64,000 nucleotides of DNA, taken from the NCBI GenBank assembly GCA_028752905.1, contig JAQNBH010000002.1, positions 20,853,059-20,917,058 of the forward strand. Direction: 5' to 3'. The stretch comes from Cladorhizidae sp. MBARI D1340-BT2. Lineage: Eukaryota > Porifera > Demospongiae > Poecilosclerida > Cladorhizidae. Positions 57,195 to 64,000 of this stretch are shown piece after piece. A model generated the notes under the pieces. The model made no database searches. It saw only the letters and a list, made by a program, of their open reading frames with translations, and was not told the origin of the DNA. The position numbers were made by a program, and so were the translations under genes. Within the stretch, counting starts at the first letter, position 1. Each line of letters begins with the position of its first letter.

Positions 57195-57300
57195 GAGCAC
57201 CTGGTGTGTGTGGGCATGTGCTGGTGTGTGTGGGCATGTGCTGGTATGTGTGGGCATGTGCTGGTGTGTGTGGGGATGTGCTGGTGTGTGTGTGTGTGAG
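57195..57300. repeat. 20-bp GT-rich minisatellite, about 5 units
   Basis: Unit 'gtgtgtgtgggcatgtgctg'. Confidence 0.9.
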
Positions 57301-57309
57301 AGAGAGAGG

Positions 57310-58730
57310 AGGCAGGGAGAGAGAAAGCATGTGTGTATATGTGTGTGTGCATGCATGTGAGCGTGTGTGTGTGCAGAGGGTGCCCAGCACATGTGTAACC
57401 CTACATGTGTCTACATGCTACAAGTTTGTACAGAGTGAGGCGGGCATACATACAAGTGAGAGAGCTTGGAAGAATGTTGATCTCTTGTGTGCTGTATAAG
57501 CTTCGGGATATATGTACATAACACATGCTGGGCTGTTGATGATACTAATGCATTTTTAATGGGCTATCATGTGACAAGCACACTTTTCTTAGATGACCCA
57601 TGAAAATTATTTGCTAAAAATCAAGTGACCTCTGTGACCTTGCCAATTGTGTCACTCGTATGTTGGGCCCCCTGCGGTCCTCCTTGTCTCCTCCCTAGAC
57701 TCGCAACAAATTGCCTGCAGCTGCTGCTTTGATTTAAGAGTTATTACTTTATGAATCTCATTACAGCGCTTCTGTACTATACTAGACATTTTTTTGAGAG
57801 CGTGTGTGTGTGTGTGTGAGAGAGATAGAGACTGGTGAGTGTGTGTGTGTGAGAGAGACTGGTGAGTGTGTGTGTGTGTGTGTGTGAGAGAGACTGGTAT
57901 GTGTGAGTGTGAGTGTGGTGTGTGTGTGGCTCCATCTTATAGCTATGACATGCAACTGCAATATTTGACTGCTCCCAGTGTTTTCATTGTCCAATAGGGT
58001 GGAGTAGGTGGGGGGTATGATGTGACAAAACAATTTAGAGAGTGGGGGGGGGGGGGGAGGGGGGCGGGGGGGTTGGGGGGGTTGGAAGGCATAAAGAATC
58101 CAAGCAGGATCAGCCTACCCCCCAGAGGAAAGCCTGCTCTCTGGTCCTAATTAGAATTTCTCAGCAGCACTGTGGAATTCTTCATGAACACTTTCCATGC
58201 TTAAAAAACAGGGTTTTTTCACCCTCTGAGCTCCATCATGCTTGTCTTGTTGTACAATAGCATGTAGTGTTGCCCAATATGGTGGCTTCTCTGCTAAGTT
58301 ACAGCTGCAGAGTGAGTGGCCATGCAATGCATGTCATCCTACGTAGTATGTACATACATAAGAGTACGAGCTTGTTCATGTCTGGATATACATACAATGT
58401 ACATGTACATTTAGATGACTAACCTTGGTAGAACACCACTTTCCCTCTGACCCCACCCCCCCCCCCCATCCTCCCTCATTCTTATTGTGTATGTGCTTCA
58501 TGTATGTCTATGTGCATGTGTGCTTATGTATGTGTCCGTACATTGTGTGTGTGTGTGCGTGTGTGTGTGGTGCATGTGTGCTGTCTCGCACACAGCATGT
58601 GAAGGCTGGTTCACGGTGTCTTGCTTTGCGTTGCTTAGTGATGGTTTAATAGAACCGGTTGCTGTTGGAGCACTGCAATGTGATGCAGTGTGTATGCACA
58701 ATAACAGCTAATTGTTGAACCAGACGTGTG
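57310..58730. other. No gene; microsatellites
   Basis: GT/GA-rich repeats at 57795-57930, G-rich runs at 58042-58082, a C run at 58445-58467, and GT-rich sequence at 58490-58580. Confidence 0.5.
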
Positions 58731-58735
58731 CAGCT

Positions 58736-58781
58736 AGTGTGTGTGTGTGTGAGTGTGCAGTACTCCCACACATGTGAGGGG

Positions 58782-58819
<38 letters not shown>

Positions 58820-59866
58820 TCCCACACATGTGAGGGGCTAGTGTGTGTGTGTGCAGTACTCCCACACATGTGAGGGGCTAGTGTGTGTGTGTGTGCAGTA
58901 CTCCCACACATGTGAGGGGCTAGTGTGTGTGTGTGTGTGCAGTACTCCCACACATGTGAGGGGCTAGTGTGTGTGTGTGCAGTACTCCCACACATGTGAG
59001 GGGCTAGTGTGTGTGTGTGTGCAGTACTCCCACACATGTGAGGGGCTAGTGTGTGTGTGTGTGTGCAGTACTCCCACACATGTGAGGGGCTAGTGTGTGT
59101 GTGTGCAGTACTCCCACACATGTGAGGGGCTAGTGTGTGTGTGTGTGCAGTACTCCCACACATGTGAGGGGCTAGTGTGTGTGTGTGCAGTACTCCCACA
59201 CATGTGAGGGGCTAGTGTGTGTGTGTGTGTGCAGTACTCCCACACATGTGAGGGGCTAGTGTGTGTGTGTGCAGTACTCCCACACATGTGAGGGGCTAGT
59301 GTGTGTGTGTGTGCAGTACTCCCACACATGTGAGGGGCTAGTGTGTGTGTGTGTGTGCAGTACTCCCACACATGTGAGGGGCTAGTGTGTGTGTGTGTGC
59401 AGTACTCCCACACATGTGAGGGGCTAGTGTGTGTGTGTGTGTGTGCAGTACTCCCACACATGTGAGGGGCTAGTGTGTGTGTGTGTGTGTGCAGTACTCC
59501 CACACATGTGAGGGGCTAGTGTGTGTGTGTGTGTGCAGTACTCCCACACATGTGAGGGGCTAGTGTGTGAGTGTGCATACTCCCACACATGTGAGGGGCT
59601 AGTGTGTGTGTGTGTGTGTGCAGTACTCCCACACATGTGAGGGGCTAGTGTGTGTGTGTGTGTGCAGTACTCCCACACATGTGAGGGGCTAGTGTGTGTG
59701 TGTGTGCAGTACTCCCACACATGTGAGGGGCTAGTGTGTGTGTGTGTGTGCAGTACTCCCACACATGTGAGGGGCTAGTGTGTGTGTGTGTGCAGTACTC
59801 CCACACATGTGAGGGGCTAGTGTGTGTGTGTGTGTGCAGTACTCCCACACATGTGAGGGGCTAGAC
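58736..59866. repeat. About 25-unit array: 30-nt constant part plus variable (GT)n
   Basis: The constant part is 'gcagtactcccacacatgtg' + 'aggggctagt'. The spacer is a GT run of roughly 5-11 dinucleotides. The constant part is almost invariant across units while the GT length varies. Confidence 0.95.
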
Positions 59867-60017
59867 ATTGAATCAACAAAATGCTTGCATGGACTGTACA
59901 TGTGTGTACGTATGCACACACACCAACACAATGTTCTCTATCTCTCTCACAACTGTAGGGCTGTGTACAAGCCTCTTACAACCCTCAGTTACAATATTCC
60001 TAGGATTAGGCTGGGTA

Positions 60018-60400
60018 TAGTAGCACACACTCACCTCTCTGAATCCTCCCATCTACATACGATTAGGTAGCACACACCCACCCCGCTGAATCCTCCCATC
60101 TACATGTAGGATTAGGCTGGGTACAGTAGCACACACCCACCCCTCTAAATCCTTGGTTCGGTATAGTAGCACACACTCACCTCTCTGAATCCTCCCATCT
60201 ACATACGATTAGGTAGCACACACCCACCCCGCTGAATCCTCCCATCTACATGTAGGATTAGGCTGGGTACAGTAGCACACACCCACCCCTCTAAATCCTT
60301 GGCTCGGTATAGTAGCATGCACCCACCCCTCTGAATCCTCCCATGTACGAAGGATTAGGCTGGGTATGTACAGCAAACACCCACCTCCATAAATCCTTCA
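60018..60400. repeat. Higher-order repeat of about 146 bp (two copies) built from about 50-60-bp units
   Basis: Units contain 'tagcacacacccacccctct' + 'gaatcctcccatctacat' + 'gtaggattaggctgggta'. A block of three units is repeated at 60021 and 60167. Confidence 0.85.
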
Positions 60401-60684
60401 TCTGGGATTAGTCTGGGCACACTGGATATCTCTCTGCACCAGCATTTAACATTGATAGAGCTAGTGCTAATGTCTGAATACCTGCATGCACAAAATCTGA
60501 AAAGTAGTTCCTGAAAACCAAGTGGGTTCTGTCTTGCGCTGGCCTTGGTCATTGCACCGCTCTGTGTTGGAGATGGCAAAGTTTCTTGCTTGTGCCTACC
60601 TAGAGTAGCAGCTGCTGCTCAATCACCATGAGGTTCCATCTCTTCACTAACAGAAAGCTGCACTCCATTCCCACCTGCATGATA

Positions 60685-61265
60685 GGGTCTAGAGTTCTCC
60701 ATAATAGGGTCTAGAGTTCACCGTGATAAGGTCTAGAGTTTGCCATGATATGGTCTAGAGTTCTCCATAATAGGGTCTAGAGTTCACCGTGATAAGGTCT
60801 AGAGTTTGCCATGATATGGTCTAGAGTTCTCCATGATAGGGTCTAGAGTTCGCCATAATGGGGTCTAGAGTGGTCAATAATAAGGTCTCCATGATAGGGT
60901 CTAGAGTTCGCCATGATAGGATCTAGAGTTCTCCATAATAAGGTCTAGAGTTCTCCACGAGAGGGTCTAGAGTTCGCCATGATAGGGTCTAGAGTTCTCA
61001 TAATAAAGTCTAGAGTTTGCCATGATAGGGTCTAGAGTTGGCCATGATACGGTCTAGAGTTCTCCATAATAAGGTCTAGAGTTCGCCATGATAGGTCCTG
61101 GAGTTCTCCATGATAGGGTCTAAAGTTCACCATGATAGGTCTAAAGTTCTCCATGATAGGTAGAGTTCTCCATGATATGGTCTAGAGTTCTCCATGATAG
61201 GGTCTAGAGTTCGGGTCTAGAGTTCTCCATGATAGGGTCTAGAGTTCACCATGATAGGGTCTACA
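60685..61265. repeat. 22-bp minisatellite, about 26 units
   Basis: Unit 'gggtctagagttctccatga' + 'ta', with variants 'ttcgcc', 'ttcacc', 'tttgcc'. Irregular short units occur near 61140-61210. Confidence 0.95.
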
Positions 61266-61269
61266 GTTG

Positions 61270-62530
61270 GTGGGGTTATTACTCCATGAATCTCATTGCA
61301 GAACATGCTACTGTAGTTTCATTAGTGACAAGAGTGATAGCTTCGATATTTAGTCTGGGGACGAGTGGTAAATATCCATCTAGTTGGAATTCGGCCATGA
61401 GGCCACTATTTGCATGTGTTACCTAACAACAGGTGTGTATGTGTGTGCGTGTCATTAACATGCTAATTGCATTATCCTGTATGACCAGTCCTTTGGGTGG
61501 CCCAGTCAAACCTCCTGCCTCTTTCAACTTGGCCCTGCAGTGGCTAGCTTGTAATTGCTGAATGGAGGTGGTGTTTTTTTTTATGTCGCAGCTTAGTCTC
61601 CCCGGGTGGTCATGCCAGGCACCCTGCCAAACGCTAGGAGATGCCGTGGCGATGAGACAATGTGTAGGAATGGACAAACGAGTACTGTGTAGGCTTTCCT
61701 CCATCTCGCAACGTGCATGAATAGGAGCGAGTGTACCAGCTACCCTTCCCTGATAGTCACCACATTCCAGTGCAGTCTAATATTATGTGTGTACATATTC
61801 ATCTTCTCTTTCATACACTTATATGTATATTCATATATACTGTATATATTCATATATACATAATATATTCACATATACAGTATATATACTGTATACATAA
61901 TGTATATTTCTACATATACACTCTATATTTCTACATACATGTATATACTGTATATATTCATATATACGGTGTGTGTATATATATATATATATATACAAGG
62001 ATTTTAAAAACAGATTTTTTTGACCGACTTATTTCAGGCTTTGTGATGGCTAGTTGTTCAAAATATCGTGTTTTTTTAATGACTAACAATTTTTAAGTTG
62101 GTGTTAGTACATGTTACGCATTGTGTCGCCAGTTGTGAGCCTCTAATGTGATGTTGTCTGCCACTCTTGTAATGGTGTTCGGAAGTCTAAACGTGTTAGA
62201 GGTTTTTAAAATGTGTTGGATTTCGCCTCTACTAGTATTTCAAGCGAGCTGCTCATGAAACTCCTCCCCCCCATTTTGTGATAATTGCCTGTGACCTAAT
62301 TGCCCTGGTTACTCTTCCAGTTCAGACGTGAAGTCAGTAGAATGGTTATTGCTGAGTCAGCACAACCAAAAACTGCGTATACATGGAGTGGGTGTGGCTA
62401 AAATTTCAGCCAATTCCTACAGACTTATATAATCTGCTGGCTGAGGTGGCTAAAGGTGTCATGGTGAAGCTAAATACTTCCCAGCTGCCTTTTGTGTTAG
62501 AATCATATGGTCCTAATAGAGTTGTATACT
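61270..62530. other. No gene recognised; TA-rich microsatellite region
   Basis: 61800-62000 is a TA-rich tract with many self-complementary 'atatactgtatat' motifs. The rest is unique non-coding sequence. Confidence 0.5.
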
Positions 62531-62532
62531 GT

Positions 62533-62986
62533 ATGCACGTAGAAAGTGAAAAATTTGTATATATACATGTATGTATATAGTGGTAATAGAAAAGTACTGG
62601 GATGTCTAGTCCTACTATAGTTTCATGCGAATGCAATTGTCAGGGATTTACTACTATTCAATAGCTCTGCTTTAACACAGCATTGAGCACTATTTGTAGC
62701 CTTCATCAGCAAACTACCTTCTAAGTATATATATATATATAATATAGGTCATGCACGTAGAAAGTGAAAAATTTGTATATATACATGTATGTATATATAT
62801 ATGTATATATATATATAGTGGTAATAGAAAAGTACTGGGATGTCTAGTCCTACTATAGTTTCATGCGAATGCAATTGTCAGGGATTTACTACTATTCAAT
62901 AGCTCTGCTTTAACACAGCACATTGAGCACTATTTGTAGCCTTCATCAGCAAACTACCTTCTAAGTATATATATATATAATATAGG
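62533..62986. repeat. Tandem direct duplication, period about 218 bp
   Basis: 'atgcacgtagaaagtgaaaa' starts both copies (62533, 62751). They continue through 'agtactgggatgtctagtcc' and 'cttcatcagcaaactacctt' to a TA run. The TA tracts differ in length, but the rest is nearly identical. Confidence 0.95.
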
Positions 62987-62999
62987 TCTTAGGTGAGGT

Positions 63000-63825
63000 T
63001 GGGTGGGATACCATGTATTATCCCTAGTGGAGGAGCTTGTATGAGCTCAGTCCACTAGCACCCAAGCTTGAACCATATGGGGAAGGAAAATTGGCTGCGA
63101 AATTTCGCGATTAGCCATAGAAATGTGAACATTTTTCATGTGCATACAATATTTAGTGATTACATCATCAACAACTGTGCGTGTGCTATGACTCAGCAAT
63201 ACAAAGCTAGAGGAGATAGTAGCTGTCCATCTATTGGTACTTACATGTACTTCAGAAGATGAAACATGTTCTTCCTCACCCTGAAGATGTTCCTGGGCTG
63301 CTTCTTCTAAAGTGCATGCAACTAATTGCTATGTTGAATCGTCACAAAGAAGTGGGCGCGCTGACTGGCTGGTATCTCAAGCTCCAAACTAAGTTGGACA
63401 TCGGCTGGTACATGCTTTGTGTGTGGAAACTCAGCAATGCCGAACTTTCTCCCCTCAGGGGCATTATTTTCAGGATTGTATTTGTAGCACCTTTGCCTCG
63501 TCATACACCAATCGGGTACACATGTTCATATCAGCTTCCTGAGAGCTGAGATACGCAAGCTCCACCCTAAACCAGGCCTAATAACATGTATTAAACATGC
63601 ATGTATATACCGTAAAGTACGCAGCAAGCACCGACGTTACCTTTCAACCCCCAAATCGTAGGTGTGGGCGCTTGCTACATGTAGTGGGAGCTTGCCATCG
63701 TGATATTGGTGAAACAATTCTTAATAACGCACATTGGGCTGTTTTGAAACAAATAAATCAAGGAAAAAAATATCTATCTCTAGTCTAGTCTAGTGTAAAA
63801 TGTTATTTTGTTCTGGAAACTAACA
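63000..63825. other. No gene recognised; 3' flank of the edge gene
   Basis: Open stretches occur on both strands at 63259-63549, without a recognisable domain. A palindrome 'gcgaaatttcgc' lies near 63097. Confidence 0.4.
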
Positions 63826-63830
63826 TTTAG

Positions 63831-64000
63831 CTAGTGCCATTCCTCATGTTCACTGAAAGACGCCAAGTCGTTCACATCTTCATCCAAATCAGTGAACGGA
63901 TCTTCGTTGCTATCTCTCTCCTCTCTGTCTTCGCTCAGCATTGGAATGCAATCTCTAATTAGACTATCCTCAGAGCCATCACAATGCTGTTGGAGATGCC
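63831..64000 (-). CDS. C-terminal end of an acidic protein (partial, runs off the window)
   Basis: The minus-strand frame is open from the window edge to TAG (63831-63833), 55 complete sense codons. It reads 'DSLIRDCIPMLSEDREERDS' and then 'NEDPFTDLDEDVNDLASFSE' before 'HEEWH'. The tail is strongly acidic, with no zinc or catalytic motif. Acidic tails like this end many nuclear proteins and also some pogo-type transposases, so the identity is open. A standard intron-less 3' end is assumed, and the start lies outside. Confidence 0.5.
   Translation of the reverse strand, partial: HLQQHCDGSEDSLIRDCIPMLSEDREERDSNEDPFTDLDEDVNDLASFSEHEEWH

Noticed and set aside
58736..59866. CRISPR-like array (30-nt repeats with spacers)
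   Set aside because: Spacers are only GT runs of varying length, there are no cas genes, and the DNA is eukaryotic. It is a compound minisatellite.

Overview
This is eukaryotic, metazoan DNA. It is AT-rich and intron-bearing, with canonical GT-AG splice sites and no operon-like gene packing or bacterial signals. The transposon families, tRNA-headed SINE copies, dense minisatellites and many long G/C homopolymers suggest a marine invertebrate. A demosponge is my best guess, but nothing here proves it.

Only one host gene can be fully reconstructed: a cyclophilin A-type peptidyl-prolyl isomerase on the minus strand (29121-42979). Its five coding exons (66, 31, 145, 117 and 133 nt) join in frame to 163 codons plus a stop. 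The four introns hold far more DNA than the exons. Intron 1 holds two minisatellites. Intron 2 holds a hAT remnant, a hAT MITE and a Harbinger-like element. Intron 3 holds a 4.7-kb DNA transposon with ~0.73-kb terminal inverted repeats (TIRs), plus a SINE. Intron 4 holds a TTAA-flanked MITE. A second, partial acidic coding end runs off the right edge (63831-64000, minus).

Layout. 1-23.5 kb is a transposon graveyard: a LINE scrap, LTR scraps, two decayed hAT transposases (one with its C-terminus inverted), a Ty3/Gypsy element on the minus strand (10.8-14.3 kb), and a second Gypsy-like element on the plus strand (17.1-21.9 kb). The second element has its integrase upstream of its reverse transcriptase and is broken by further insertions. 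24.3-28.8 kb is a nest of three TTAA-bounded elements centred on a nearly perfect ~770-bp palindrome. 29.1-43.0 kb is the cyclophilin gene. 44-61.3 kb is almost free of recognisable transposons and is dominated by tandem repeats with units of 17 to 60 bp. The largest is a 2.15-kb array of a 30-bp unit whose length variants are all multiples of three. 61.3-64 kb is low-complexity and duplicated sequence up to the partial gene at the edge.

Apart from the cyclophilin and the edge CDS, the long open reading frames come from tandem repeats or from mobile elements. Nearly all the mobile-element ORFs are broken. The most useful leads are the long-TIR transposon in intron 3, the nested TTAA elements with a paralogous empty site, the PR-IN-RT Gypsy order, and the frame-preserving 30-bp array.
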